From positions 1-64,000 of the forward strand of contig JAGVRI010000008.1 of NCBI GenBank assembly GCA_018606645.1: a stretch of DNA of 64,000 nucleotides. The letters run 5' to 3'. This DNA is from Chloroflexota bacterium. Lineage in GTDB: Bacteria > Chloroflexota > Anaerolineae > JAAYZQ01. Below, piece after piece: positions 25,497 to 34,381 of this stretch (position 1 is the stretch's first letter; every line of letters starts with the position of its first letter). The position numbers and the translations under genes were made by a program. The notes beneath the pieces were generated by a model. The model made no database searches, had not been told where the DNA came from, and saw only the letters and a program-made list of their open reading frames with translations.

Positions 25497-26603
25497 ATGA
25501 CTGACACGACGCATTATGCTGTGATCGGCGCGGGGCACGGTGGCAAGGCGATGGCCGCCCATCTGGCGCTGATGGGCTATCCCGTTACGCTGTACAACCG
25601 CACTGCAGCGCACGTGGAGCCGATCGGCAAGCGCCGCGGGATCGAACTGGAGAGCTTTGAAGGGGGACCGCGTGGTTTTGGCCGGCTGGCCCATATTACC
25701 TCTGACATGGCCGAGGCGCTGGCCGAAGCCCAGATCGTGATGATCGTAGTTCCCTCCTCGGCCCATGCCGATGTTGCTCGCCTGGCTGCGCCCCACCTGC
25801 GGGATGGGCAGATCGTGGTGCTGCATCCCGGTCGCACCCTGGGCGCCATTGAATTCAGCCATGTCTTGCGGAAACAGGGCTGTCACGCCGATGTGACTGT
25901 GGCCGAAGCGGAGACTCTGATCTACGCCAGCCGCTCTGACGGACCGGCGCAGGCGCGCATCTTCAGTATCAAAGAGGCGGTCCCCCTGGCGGCGCTGCCG
26001 GCGAAGCGCACCCCACAGGTGCTGGAAGCCCTGGCTCCAGCCTACCCGCAGTTCATCGACGGCGGAAACGTCTTGCAGACCGGCCTGAACAATATGGGGG
26101 CTATATTCCATCCGGCCCTGACCCTGTTGAACGCCGGTCGCATCGAGGATACCGGCGGTCAGTTTCAGTTCTACATCGAAGGGGTGACGCCCTCGGTGGC
26201 GCGGGTACTGGAGGTTCTGGACCGGGAGCGGGTAACGGTCGCGGCAGCGCTGGGGATCCGTGCCCGGACAGCGCTGGAATGGCTCAAAATGGCCTACGAT
26301 GCTTCAGGAGACAACCTTTACGAGGCGATCCACAATCAGGTGGGTTACTATGGCATCATGGCCCCCCGCAGCCTGAACCACCGCTATATCACCGAAGATG
26401 TGCCGATGAGCCTGGTACCCATCGCTGCCCTGGGGCAGCGGTACGGCGTCTCGGTGCGGGGGATGGACAGTATCATCCGCCTGGCGTGCATCATCCACCA
26501 GACCGATTACTGGCGGCGGGGACGGACATTGGAAAAATTGGGGATCGATCAGATGAGCGTCAGTGAGCTGACACGTTACGTGAATGAGGGAGTCAGGGAA
26601 TAG
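25497..26603 (+). CDS. NAD(P)-dependent octopine/nopaline dehydrogenase-family protein
   Basis: The 368-residue protein has an N-terminal Rossmann domain (YAVIGAGHGGKAMAAHLALMG) and a helical C-terminal domain matching the octopine-dehydrogenase fold, with conserved NNMGAIFHPALTLLNAGRIE. Known members reductively condense an amino acid with a 2-oxo acid or act on related substrates. ATG at 25497 has AGGAGAAAG directly upstream, whereas the longer frame starts inside the previous gene. Next to a B12 mutase-like protein it could process the mutase product, an inference from position only. Confidence 0.8.
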   Translation: MTDTTHYAVIGAGHGGKAMAAHLALMGYPVTLYNRTAAHVEPIGKRRGIELESFEGGPRGFGRLAHITSDMAEALAEAQIVMIVVPSSAHADVARLAAPHLRDGQIVVLHPGRTLGAIEFSHVLRKQGCHADVTVAEAETLIYASRSDGPAQARIFSIKEAVPLAALPAKRTPQVLEALAPAYPQFIDGGNVLQTGLNNMGAIFHPALTLLNAGRIEDTGGQFQFYIEGVTPSVARVLEVLDRERVTVAAALGIRARTALEWLKMAYDASGDNLYEAIHNQVGYYGIMAPRSLNHRYITEDVPMSLVPIAALGQRYGVSVRGMDSIIRLACIIHQTDYWRRGRTLEKLGIDQMSVSELTRYVNEGVRE

Positions 26604-26609
26604 CCAGCC

Positions 26610-27599
26610 ATGCCGACGAACCTGCCTCCGGAGTATTTTGAGGCGGAACGACGCTTCCGCGCCGCCGAGACGGTGGCTGAAAAGATTGCCTGTCTCGAAG
26701 AGCTGATCAGCACCATCCCGAAACACAAGGGGACCGAGCACCTGCGCGGCGACCTGCGGCGCAAACTGGCGAAACTCAAAGCCTCGGCTCAGCAGTCGTC
26801 CAAGGTCTCCAGCAAACGGGATTCGGCCTTTCATATCAAAAGGGAGGGGGCCGGGCAAGTGGTGATGGTCGGACCGACGAATGTGGGCAAGTCGGCATTA
26901 CTCACCCGCCTGACCAACGCGACTCCGGAAGTGGCCGAGACGCCCTTTACCACCTGGACACCGATTCCCGGGATGATGCCCTTTGAAAATATCAAGGTGC
27001 AGGTGATCGACACGCCGTCGCTGGACCGGGAGTTTGTCGAACCGGCGCTGATGGCCTTGATCCGCCGCGCGGACCTGGTGTTGCTCGTCGTCGATTTGCA
27101 GGCGGATGCCATCCAACAACTGAATGACGCGGTCCGTCTGCTGGCCGAACACCGGATCGCGCCTCGCCACTGGCGCGACCGATATTCCGAAGGAGAGCGA
27201 GTGACCTTCCTGCCCTTCCTGGTGTTGGCCAACAAGTGCGATGATGAGCGCTACGACGAGGATTATGAGATTTTCTGCGGGCTTCTGGAGGAGGAATGGC
27301 CGGTGCTTCCGGTTTCGGCCATCACGGGCCGCAACCTCGAACTGCTGAAGCGGATGATCTTTGAACGGCTGGACATCATCCGCATCTATTCCAAAGCGCC
27401 TGGCCGGGAACCGGACCTCACTGCTCCGTTCGTTATGAAAAAAGGGAGCACGGTGGCCGAATTCGCGGAAAAGATCCACCGCGATTTCTACGAGCAACTG
27501 AAGGCAGCCCGGGTGTGGGGCAGCGGGGTGTACGATGGTCAACTGGTAGGGCGCGATCACATCCTCAATGATGAGGATATTGTGGAATTGCGCATCTAG
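26610..27599 (+). CDS. DRG/Obg-like GTPase with TGS domain
   Basis: The 329-residue protein has an N-terminal helical region (1-80), then a GTPase domain with G1 GPTNVGKSALL, G3 DTPS (usual DxxG altered to DTPS), and G4 NKCD. A C-terminal TGS domain (about 265-329) includes FVMKKGSTVAEFAEKIHRDF. DRG proteins bind ribosomes or RNA. Here linkage to a B12-dependent protein also raises the idea of a chaperone-like GTPase, but the family is different from MeaB/ArgK. It begins 7 bases after the dehydrogenase gene. Confidence 0.85.
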   Translation: MPTNLPPEYFEAERRFRAAETVAEKIACLEELISTIPKHKGTEHLRGDLRRKLAKLKASAQQSSKVSSKRDSAFHIKREGAGQVVMVGPTNVGKSALLTRLTNATPEVAETPFTTWTPIPGMMPFENIKVQVIDTPSLDREFVEPALMALIRRADLVLLVVDLQADAIQQLNDAVRLLAEHRIAPRHWRDRYSEGERVTFLPFLVLANKCDDERYDEDYEIFCGLLEEEWPVLPVSAITGRNLELLKRMIFERLDIIRIYSKAPGREPDLTAPFVMKKGSTVAEFAEKIHRDFYEQLKAARVWGSGVYDGQLVGRDHILNDEDIVELRI

Positions 27600-27626
27600 C
27601 GAGGGCAGACCTTGCCTGGAGCCGTG

Positions 27627-27656
27627 TTTTCCTTTTGGGTAGCGATGTGGTACAAT
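27627..27656 (+). promoter_or_regulatory. Possible extended -10 promoter before M50 protease
   Basis: TGG-TACAAT (-10 at 27651-27656) has an extended TG element. The -35 region (TTTTCC at 27627-27632) is poor. It lies between the GTPase gene and the protease start at 27683. Confidence 0.4.
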
Positions 27657-27682
27657 GGGTGCAGGGTACGGAGTGGCAAACG

Positions 27683-28333
27683 ATGGCGAATCAATTGTCG
27701 AGTATGGTACTCTTCCTGGTGGCCCTGGTCATCTCGATCAGCGTCCACGAGTGTGCCCACGCCTGGTCAGCCTATGAGCTGGGCGATCCCACGGCGCGGA
27801 GGTTAGGCCGCCTGACGCTCAATCCGATTGCTCACCTGGACCCACTGGGAGCGCTGATGATCCTGTTCATGGCCTTTAGCGGCTGGGGGATCGGGTGGGG
27901 CAAACCGGTGCCGGTCAATCCCTACAACCTGCGGACGGATCCTCGGGTGGGTATGGGCCTGACTTCGGTGGCCGGCCCCTTCTCGAACCTGGCGTTGGCC
28001 GCCCTGTGTGCGATCCCGCTGCGGTTGGTGGGGCCGCTGCCCGGCCTGGTGAGCGCCTTGTTGTGGACTCTGGTCTTTACAAATGTCAGCCTGGCCATCT
28101 TTAATCTGATCCCTTTGCCGCCGCTGGATGGGTTCAATGTGTTACAGGGGTTGCTGGCCACCTTCCGGACGCGATGGGCGTACGAGTGGGGCCTTCGGCT
28201 CGATCGACTAGCTCCCTATGGTCCTGCGCTGCTGATCGGGTTGCTGTCGTTGGGTTGGTTCACCGGGCTGAACCCGATCGGCCTGATCCTCGGGCCTCCT
28301 ACGCGGGCTATCTTGCGAGTGTTGTTGGGCTAG
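27683..28333 (+). CDS. Site-2-protease-type M50 metallopeptidase
   Basis: The protein is 216 residues with about five to six membrane helices. The zinc site is HECAH (HExxH) in the first helix, and the third ligand region PPLDGFNVL lies near the end, both typical of short S2P/FtsH-independent M50B proteases. These cut substrates inside the membrane. ATG at 27683 follows ACGGAG, while the upstream in-frame ATG lies near the -10 box. The HD gene starts 3 bases after its stop. Confidence 0.85.
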   Translation: MANQLSSMVLFLVALVISISVHECAHAWSAYELGDPTARRLGRLTLNPIAHLDPLGALMILFMAFSGWGIGWGKPVPVNPYNLRTDPRVGMGLTSVAGPFSNLALAALCAIPLRLVGPLPGLVSALLWTLVFTNVSLAIFNLIPLPPLDGFNVLQGLLATFRTRWAYEWGLRLDRLAPYGPALLIGLLSLGWFTGLNPIGLILGPPTRAILRVLLG

Positions 28334-28335
28334 GG

Positions 28336-28851
28336 ATGTCGGCCTTGTATCGGATCCGGCAGTTTGTGCAGGCTACCGGGGCCTGGAGGCAGCCAGTAGA
28401 GGCGGATGAGGTCGAGCGTTATCTACCGTCGGCGGCGGTGGCCTTGTTCCGGGCCATGCCGGCCTATGATCGACGCCATGCCCTCAAGGTGCTGCATACC
28501 CTTCAGGCGCAGGGCCACACCGACGCAGACTTGATGGCGGCCGCTTTGTTGCACGACGTGGGCAAAACGGTGGGATGCCGCCACCCACTGCGGCTGGGAC
28601 ACCGGGTGATGGTGGTGCTGCTGCGGGCGTGGGCGCCGGGGGTGTTGGAGAGGATCAGTCGGGACGGAGCCGAAGGGTGGAGAGAACCGTTCTATGTACA
28701 GCGCCATCATGCCGCTCTGGGTGCCGAGTTGGCGCGGCGGGCCGGCTGTACACCGCGGACGGTGAACCTGATCGAAAGCCATGAATCGGCCCCGGAGGAG
28801 ATTTCAGATCCTCTGGGGAGAGTGTTGCAAGCAGTGGATAGCGTGAGTTAA
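28336..28851 (+). CDS. HD-domain phosphohydrolase
   Basis: This 171-residue protein has an HD motif, LLHDVGKT, preceded by RRHALKVLHTL (upstream metal-ligand His) and followed by QRHHAALGAELARRAG. It probably hydrolyses a phosphate ester or nucleotide. The substrate is unknown. The start is an ATG two bases after the stop of the protease gene, so the two are coupled. Confidence 0.8.
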   Translation: MSALYRIRQFVQATGAWRQPVEADEVERYLPSAAVALFRAMPAYDRRHALKVLHTLQAQGHTDADLMAAALLHDVGKTVGCRHPLRLGHRVMVVLLRAWAPGVLERISRDGAEGWREPFYVQRHHAALGAELARRAGCTPRTVNLIESHESAPEEISDPLGRVLQAVDSVS

Positions 28852-28871
28852 GGAGAGGGTAGACAAAGACA

Positions 28872-29855
28872 ATGGATCGAATGAAACCGCAAGTGACAAT
28901 TGTTGGCCTGGGCCTGATCGGTGGATCGATGGGCATGGCCCTACGCCAGGCGCAAGTGGCCTCGGTAGTGGTAGGTCATGACAAGGATCGGGCGGTCAGT
29001 GAACAGGCCAAAAAGATGGGGGCGGTGGACCGTACCGAGTGGAACCTGATCTCGGCCTGTGAGGAGTCGGACCTGGTGGTCCTGGCCATCCCGATCGGGG
29101 AGATTCTGGAGACGTTCAAGGCACTGGCGCCCTATCTGCGGCCCAACTGCGTCTTGATCGACACGGCCACTCTCAAAGTGCCTGTCCTGGACTGGGCGGC
29201 TCAGATCTTGCCCGAGTCGGTTCATTTTGTGGGGGGCAATCCGATCATCGGCGTCGGCTCCAGCACAGGGGGGCTCGCGGCGGCGCGGGCCGATCTGTTT
29301 CACAAGGCGGTGTTCTGCCTGGTGCCATCCCTCAAAACTGACGCCGAGGCGGTCAAGCTGGCCATTTCCTTGGTCAGTGTCCTGGGAGCGAATCCGTTGT
29401 TTCTCGATCCGTTCGAGCACGACGGTCTGATGGCGGCGGTCGAGCATCTGCCTGGGATTCTGGAACTGGCCCTGCTCGAGACGGTGATCCACCAGCCAGC
29501 GTGGCGGGAACTACGGCGGGTGGCAGGCCTGTCCTTTGAGGAAAGTACGCGCCTGATCGCGGCAGACCCAACGGCTTTTGGCCCCTTGTGGTCGTTAAAC
29601 CGTGACAACCTGGTCCGCTGGATCGATGCCTTTTCGGCCTCGCTGGCTTCGATTCGGGAGAACCTGGTTCAGAACCAAGCCGAGGGGGTCTCGGCACGCT
29701 GTGGCGAGGCATCTCAAGAACGGGCGCGATGGCTGCACGACCGGGCAGAAGGGCTATGGGAACAGGGGCCTCAGACGGAACTGCCCGAACGGCCCAACTT
29801 GCTGGATACCTTCCTGGGCAGTTCCTGGCGAAAGATGCGAAAACGAGAAAAGTGA
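28872..29855 (+). CDS. Prephenate dehydrogenase-like protein (TyrA family)
   Basis: The 327-residue protein has an N-terminal NAD(P) motif, VTIVGLGLIGGSMGMAL, in the TyrA position, followed by a helical domain with GGNPIIGVGSSTGGLAAARADLF. The usual family motif here is H-P-x-x-G; the sequence has GGNPIIG, so the catalytic-site His is replaced. It may act on a substrate other than prephenate. It starts 20 bases after the HD gene and is followed almost directly by GT2. Confidence 0.72.
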   Translation: MDRMKPQVTIVGLGLIGGSMGMALRQAQVASVVVGHDKDRAVSEQAKKMGAVDRTEWNLISACEESDLVVLAIPIGEILETFKALAPYLRPNCVLIDTATLKVPVLDWAAQILPESVHFVGGNPIIGVGSSTGGLAAARADLFHKAVFCLVPSLKTDAEAVKLAISLVSVLGANPLFLDPFEHDGLMAAVEHLPGILELALLETVIHQPAWRELRRVAGLSFEESTRLIAADPTAFGPLWSLNRDNLVRWIDAFSASLASIRENLVQNQAEGVSARCGEASQERARWLHDRAEGLWEQGPQTELPERPNLLDTFLGSSWRKMRKREK

Positions 29856-29856
29856 T

Positions 29857-30582
29857 ATGCCCAGCATCTCATTGGTCTTGCCGGCATACAACGAAGCGGA
29901 CAATATCGAGCCATTGATCGCCGAGGCTGTGCCCGCGTTGGAGGCGAATGCAGAGGATTACGAGATCATCGTTGTGGACGACGGCAGCAAGGACGACACG
30001 GCGGCTGTTACCCGTCGGGTGATGGAGACCAATCCGCGGGTTCGGCTGGTGCAACATCCAAAGAACCAGGGGTTTGGAGCGGCGGTGTTCAGCGGGTTTA
30101 CCCACGCCGTCAAGGACTGGATCTTTTACACCGATGCCGACCGCCAGTTCGTACTGAGCGAACTGGCCAGGTTCGTGCCGTTGATGGACCAGGCTGACCT
30201 GATCGCCGGCTATCGGGCTCCCCGGCGAGACCCGCCACTGCGAGTGCTGTACGGCAAGGGATGGAGCCTGCTGTGTACGCTGCTGTTTGGCTACACCGTG
30301 CGCGATGTAGACTGTGGATTCAAGTTGTTCCGCCGAGAGATCATCGAACGGCTTGCCTCTCAGATTCAGTCGCGGGGGGCTACCTTCAGCATCGAGTGGC
30401 TGGTGCGGGCCAAGCGAGCCGGGTATCGCTTTGTCGAGTTGCCGGTCACGCACCGGCCACGGGTGGCGGGTAGCCAGACCGGAGCCAATCTCAAGGTGAT
30501 TGGGCGCGCCTTTCGCGAATTGGTGCGTTTCCGTCTCCAGTTGTGGCGGGAAGGCGCGGTTCAGAAGGAGATGAGAAGTTAA
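29857..30582 (+). CDS. Glycosyltransferase family 2 (polyprenyl-phosphate sugar transferase-like)
   Basis: This 241-residue GT-A enzyme has the nucleotide-sugar site LPAYNEADNI, VDDGSKDDT, DADRQF, and the distal VDCGFKLFRREI. It resembles DPM1-like enzymes that charge a polyprenyl phosphate with a sugar. ATG at 29857 lies one base after the stop of the TyrA-like gene. It is followed 10 bases later by the GT39-type membrane transferase, which would use such a lipid-linked sugar, so a joint role in surface glycosylation is plausible. Confidence 0.85.
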   Translation: MPSISLVLPAYNEADNIEPLIAEAVPALEANAEDYEIIVVDDGSKDDTAAVTRRVMETNPRVRLVQHPKNQGFGAAVFSGFTHAVKDWIFYTDADRQFVLSELARFVPLMDQADLIAGYRAPRRDPPLRVLYGKGWSLLCTLLFGYTVRDVDCGFKLFRREIIERLASQIQSRGATFSIEWLVRAKRAGYRFVELPVTHRPRVAGSQTGANLKVIGRAFRELVRFRLQLWREGAVQKEMRS

Positions 30583-30592
30583 CGGCACGGTG

Positions 30593-33505
30593 ATGGCGGG
30601 CCCACCGCTACCCCCCTCCCTGAGCCGGGGAAAAGGCCGTTGGGCATGGGTTGCCATGCTCCTGCTCGCCTTCGGGTTGCGGGTCGCTCACCTGGACGGG
30701 CGAGAGTTTTGGTTCGATGAGGCCCTGAGCGCCACCATCTCGGCCATGGGCTGGAAGTCCACCCTGGCCTATGTCCAGCAGATGCCGTTTGAGCATCCCC
30801 CTTTCTATTACCTGGTCCTCTATCCTTGGCAGGTATGGACCGGTCGCAGTGAGTTTGCGCTTCGTTTCTTTTCGGTCTTCTGGGGGGTGCTGTTTATTCC
30901 CCTGTTCTATCGGTTGGTCCGGAGACTGAGCGATCGGCATCTGGGCTACCTGGCTGCTCTCCTGGCGACGCTGGCTCCTTTTATGGTTGCCTATTCCCGC
31001 GAAGCACGGATGTACACCATGTTGCCCTGTCTGGCCGTGGGGGCGCTCTATACGTTTCTCCGGGCCATCGACAGTCGTGGACAGCCGGGCTGGTGGCTGT
31101 TGCACGGCGGACTGCTCATTGTCGGGATGGCCACTCATTATCTATTTGCCGGGCTATGGCTGGCTCTCCTGGTGTACCTGTTCCTGGAAGCGGCTCAGCG
31201 GAGGTGGAGTGCCTGGGGATTCCTGATCCAGGCGATCGTGCTGGCTGCCGTCTTGGTGTGGGGCTATGCCACTCCAGGGCTGCGGGCCTCTCTCTTCCGG
31301 CTAGCGCAGGGCGAGGCAGCGTTCGATCTGGCGTACAAACTGAACAAGATCGTGCCGACGCTGATCCTGGGCGAGATCCCGGGAGCGGAGATACCGATCT
31401 TGGCTATCCTGCTGGCCGTAGGGGGATGGGTTTTGGCGCTGACAGGGGCCTGGTATGCCCGGCGAGAGGGCCTTAATCCCCCGGCCTGGCGGTATGTCCT
31501 GCTGGTGTTGGTGGTTCCTCTACTGACTTCTCTGGCAGTTCCCTATGGGGTGCTGGGTCGGCATCTGGGATATACCCTGATCGCCTTGCTCATCTTCATG
31601 GCGCTTGCTCTGCGGGCGCTGGCGCGTTGGGGACGATTGCCGTTGACGATTGGGGTGCTGGTGGTCATGTCGTTTACGGCCTATGGTCTGATCAGGCACT
31701 ATGGCGACCGGGGTGGGGACCTGCGCCAGGCCATGGCCTACCTTCGCGATAGAGTGGATTCAGGCGATGTTCTCCTGATTCCTCAGCCAGAACAGCGCTA
31801 TCTGATGGACTACTATAACCGGGACGGCTGGCCGGTTCGCTACCTGCCTGAGCCGGACACTCCTCTCACTGCGACCGGGGTCGAAGAGACGTTGCGCGAG
31901 ATCATGGACCATTATTCCCGGGTGTGGTTAGGGCCGATTGGGGCCTGGACTGCCGATCCCGACTTGCTGGTGGAACGGTGGCTAGCGTCGCACGCCTTCC
32001 AGGCGGAGAAGGTCTGGTTCCCGGCGAGTAGTTCAGTGTCTCTCTATTTGGGCGGTTCCCAGGAACTGATGCCGATCCGGTTGGAACCGCTGACCTGGGG
32101 TGGCCGCATCCGACTGCAGAGGCTCCAGGCCGGTCCGATGGAGGTCACAGCCGGCGACGCGATCCGGTTACGTTTTGTGTGGCGGGCAGGCCTCGATGTG
32201 GAGGAGCGCTATGCGGTGATCGTCGAGTTGGTAGATGAAGACGGGCAGGTCTGGGCCAGGCGCCGGGGTGAGCCATGCGGAGGCTGGTGCCCGACCGATC
32301 GTTGGGTGCAGGGGCAGAGGCAAGAAGATGCCCATGCGCTTTTGATCCCGGCGGGCACCCCACCGGGCACCTATCGGGTGCAGGTGAGGTGGGAACCGCT
32401 GCCGGGTGGGCCCGCTCTCCCTCTGGAGGGAGTCTCTCAGTCCGGGGATCGGGCGACGGTTGTCGAAGCGAGAGTCCTGCCTGCCCCAGCGGGTCAGCAA
32501 GAGGCGCGGGCGACGCCCCATCCGCTGGAGGCTGTCTTTGGCGCGGCAATCAGCCTGATCGGATATGATCTGACCCCAATCGAGACCAGACCCGGCGAAA
32601 CGATCCACGTGGAGACCCATTGGCGCGCCGAGGCCGGTCCGGAGGACAACTATGCCCTGCGGCTCGAATTGGTGGACGGCTCGGGTCAGGTGGTGATGAC
32701 ATGGCAGGGACCCCTTGCTACCCGTTTGTATCCCACCGACGCCTGGCAACCGGGCGAGTATGTGCGCGGGCAACACTCCATTTCTCTGCCGCATGATGTG
32801 GCTCCGGGTCGGTATCAGGTGCGACTCTCGGTAGTCACCCCCTCAGGCGAGTCGTTGACGGTCTACGGGGAACGTCCCCGCCGCTGGCTGGGTGGATTGA
32901 TCCAGGGCAAGGAAGAGCTGACTGGCGATCGATTGACCTTGACAACGGTGCAGGTGCGGGATCGGGAGCGCCAATTCCGGCGGCCGGCGATCGCCGTGCC
33001 ACTGCGGGCCACCGTGGGCAAGCAGGCTCATCTGCTAGGGTACGACCTGGATCAGAGCCAGGCCTATCCGGGGGGCTGGTTATCTCTCACTCTCTACTGG
33101 CAGGCCGGTGGACCGATGAGTCGGCCCTTCAAAGTGTTCACGCACCTGGTGGATGCGGAGCGGGTGATCGTGGCACAGCACGATGGACCGCCGGGAGAAG
33201 GGTGTTGTCCGACCCATACCTGGGTAAAGGGAGAGATTGTTATCGATCCGCACCAGATCCCGCTTGGTGCCGATCTCGAACCGGGACCCTATCAACTGGT
33301 GATCGGTATGTATGACGAGGAAACCGGGCAACGGCTTCGGGCCTCTACCCCTGCCGGGGAACTGTTCCCAGACAGCCAGGTCCCGCTGGGCGGCGTCCGT
33401 ATTCGACCTCGCTCCGTCCCAGGTGGCCCGTTGACTGGACCGCAGTTTGATTACCCGTATTATAATCTCCTGCCCATAATCCCAAAAAGGATGAGGGGGC
33501 AATGA
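30593..33505 (+). CDS. GT39-type membrane glycosyltransferase with repeated C-terminal beta domains
   Basis: The protein has about 970 residues. The N-terminal half has 9-12 membrane helices and the catalytic-type EFWFDEALSATIS loop of PMT/ArnT-like enzymes. The C-terminal half (about 510-940) contains three related beta-sandwich-like units, each with a D-x-x-x-hydrophobic-WRAG/HWRAE/YWQAGG pattern, an ELVD-like strand, and CPTDRW, YPTDAW or CPTHTW turns. GTG at 30590 is the alternative start. It overlaps the MenG gene by 4 bases. Confidence 0.8.
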   Translation: MAGPPLPPSLSRGKGRWAWVAMLLLAFGLRVAHLDGREFWFDEALSATISAMGWKSTLAYVQQMPFEHPPFYYLVLYPWQVWTGRSEFALRFFSVFWGVLFIPLFYRLVRRLSDRHLGYLAALLATLAPFMVAYSREARMYTMLPCLAVGALYTFLRAIDSRGQPGWWLLHGGLLIVGMATHYLFAGLWLALLVYLFLEAAQRRWSAWGFLIQAIVLAAVLVWGYATPGLRASLFRLAQGEAAFDLAYKLNKIVPTLILGEIPGAEIPILAILLAVGGWVLALTGAWYARREGLNPPAWRYVLLVLVVPLLTSLAVPYGVLGRHLGYTLIALLIFMALALRALARWGRLPLTIGVLVVMSFTAYGLIRHYGDRGGDLRQAMAYLRDRVDSGDVLLIPQPEQRYLMDYYNRDGWPVRYLPEPDTPLTATGVEETLREIMDHYSRVWLGPIGAWTADPDLLVERWLASHAFQAEKVWFPASSSVSLYLGGSQELMPIRLEPLTWGGRIRLQRLQAGPMEVTAGDAIRLRFVWRAGLDVEERYAVIVELVDEDGQVWARRRGEPCGGWCPTDRWVQGQRQEDAHALLIPAGTPPGTYRVQVRWEPLPGGPALPLEGVSQSGDRATVVEARVLPAPAGQQEARATPHPLEAVFGAAISLIGYDLTPIETRPGETIHVETHWRAEAGPEDNYALRLELVDGSGQVVMTWQGPLATRLYPTDAWQPGEYVRGQHSISLPHDVAPGRYQVRLSVVTPSGESLTVYGERPRRWLGGLIQGKEELTGDRLTLTTVQVRDRERQFRRPAIAVPLRATVGKQAHLLGYDLDQSQAYPGGWLSLTLYWQAGGPMSRPFKVFTHLVDAERVIVAQHDGPPGEGCCPTHTWVKGEIVIDPHQIPLGADLEPGPYQLVIGMYDEETGQRLRASTPAGELFPDSQVPLGGVRIRPRSVPGGPLTGPQFDYPYYNLLPIIPKRMRGQ

Positions 33506-34257
33506 GCAGCCCTCTTCCAGCCCCGGAGCACAAAGCGGCTTTTGTCCGGGAGATGTTTGGCCGGATCGCTGGCCGATACGATCTCATGAACTGCCTCATC
33601 AGCCTGGGTCGGGATCGGGCGTGGCGGCGCTATACGGTGGCGCAGGTGATGGACTTGCGGGGCACGGACGAAGGGTCTTGGACCGGCCGGATCCTGGATG
33701 TGGCGACGGGGACGGGAGAACTGGCGCTGGAGGCGTTCCGCCAAGGGCGGGGATGCCAGATCGTGGGGCTGGATTTTGTGTCGGAGATGTTGGTTCGAGC
33801 CAGGCAAAAAGCGATCAAGGAACAAGCCAGGCTGGAGTGGGTGATGGGCGACGCCTTGCGGATTCCCTGCGCCGATGGCGTCTTTGATGCGGTGGTCACC
33901 GGATTTGCCTTGCGCAATGTGACCGACATCTCGGCTGCGTTCACCGAAATGGCCAGGGTCACGCGCCCCGGAGGGCGGATTGCCTGTCTGGAGATGGCTC
34001 GTCCCCGGCTGCCGCTGTTTCGTCAGCTTTTCGCCTGGTATTTCTATCGGCTGGTGCCGCTGCTGGGGCAATGGATCGCCGGGCAGCGGTCAGCCTATAC
34101 CTATCTGCCCCATTCGGTGAGTGTCTTCTTGAGCCCGGATGAAATCGCGGAAGTGATGCGTCAGACCGGTTGGGACCGGGTCCGATACCGGCGCCTGATG
34201 GGGGGGACGGTGGCCGTCCATGTGGGAGTGCGGGTCGCCTCCGTCCGGCAAGTCTGA
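33502..34257 (+). CDS. menG: Demethylmenaquinone/ubiquinone methyltransferase (UbiE/MenG family)
   Basis: This 251-residue SAM-dependent methyltransferase opens with the UbiE signature VREMFGRIAGRYDLMNCLISLGRDRAWRR. The SAM-binding loop is LDVATGTGELALEA, followed by VTGFALRNVTD, characteristic of the family. It catalyses C-methylation in menaquinone biosynthesis, matching a respiratory or anaerobic lifestyle with membrane quinones. It overlaps the GT39 gene by 4 bases, so it is translated together with it. Confidence 0.88.
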   Translation: MSSPLPAPEHKAAFVREMFGRIAGRYDLMNCLISLGRDRAWRRYTVAQVMDLRGTDEGSWTGRILDVATGTGELALEAFRQGRGCQIVGLDFVSEMLVRARQKAIKEQARLEWVMGDALRIPCADGVFDAVVTGFALRNVTDISAAFTEMARVTRPGGRIACLEMARPRLPLFRQLFAWYFYRLVPLLGQWIAGQRSAYTYLPHSVSVFLSPDEIAEVMRQTGWDRVRYRRLMGGTVAVHVGVRVASVRQV

Positions 34258-34343
34258 GGCCAGAGCGATTGGCGTTGCTGGGAGGGAGCGATCCGCCCTT
34301 TTCTACATGGCCCAAGGACGGCTTTGGCAGCTCCAGGGAAGAT

Positions 34344-34371
34344 TTGACAGGGAAGAGTTCGGCGGTATACT
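34344..34371 (+). promoter_or_regulatory. Consensus promoter of alcohol dehydrogenase, leaderless
   Basis: TTGACA (34344-34349) and TATACT (34366-34371) are 16 bases apart. The predicted start of transcription, near 34378, is about four bases before the ATG at 34382, so the message would lack a ribosome site. No Shine-Dalgarno sequence precedes the ATG. Confidence 0.7.
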
Positions 34372-34381
34372 GTACGCGGCG

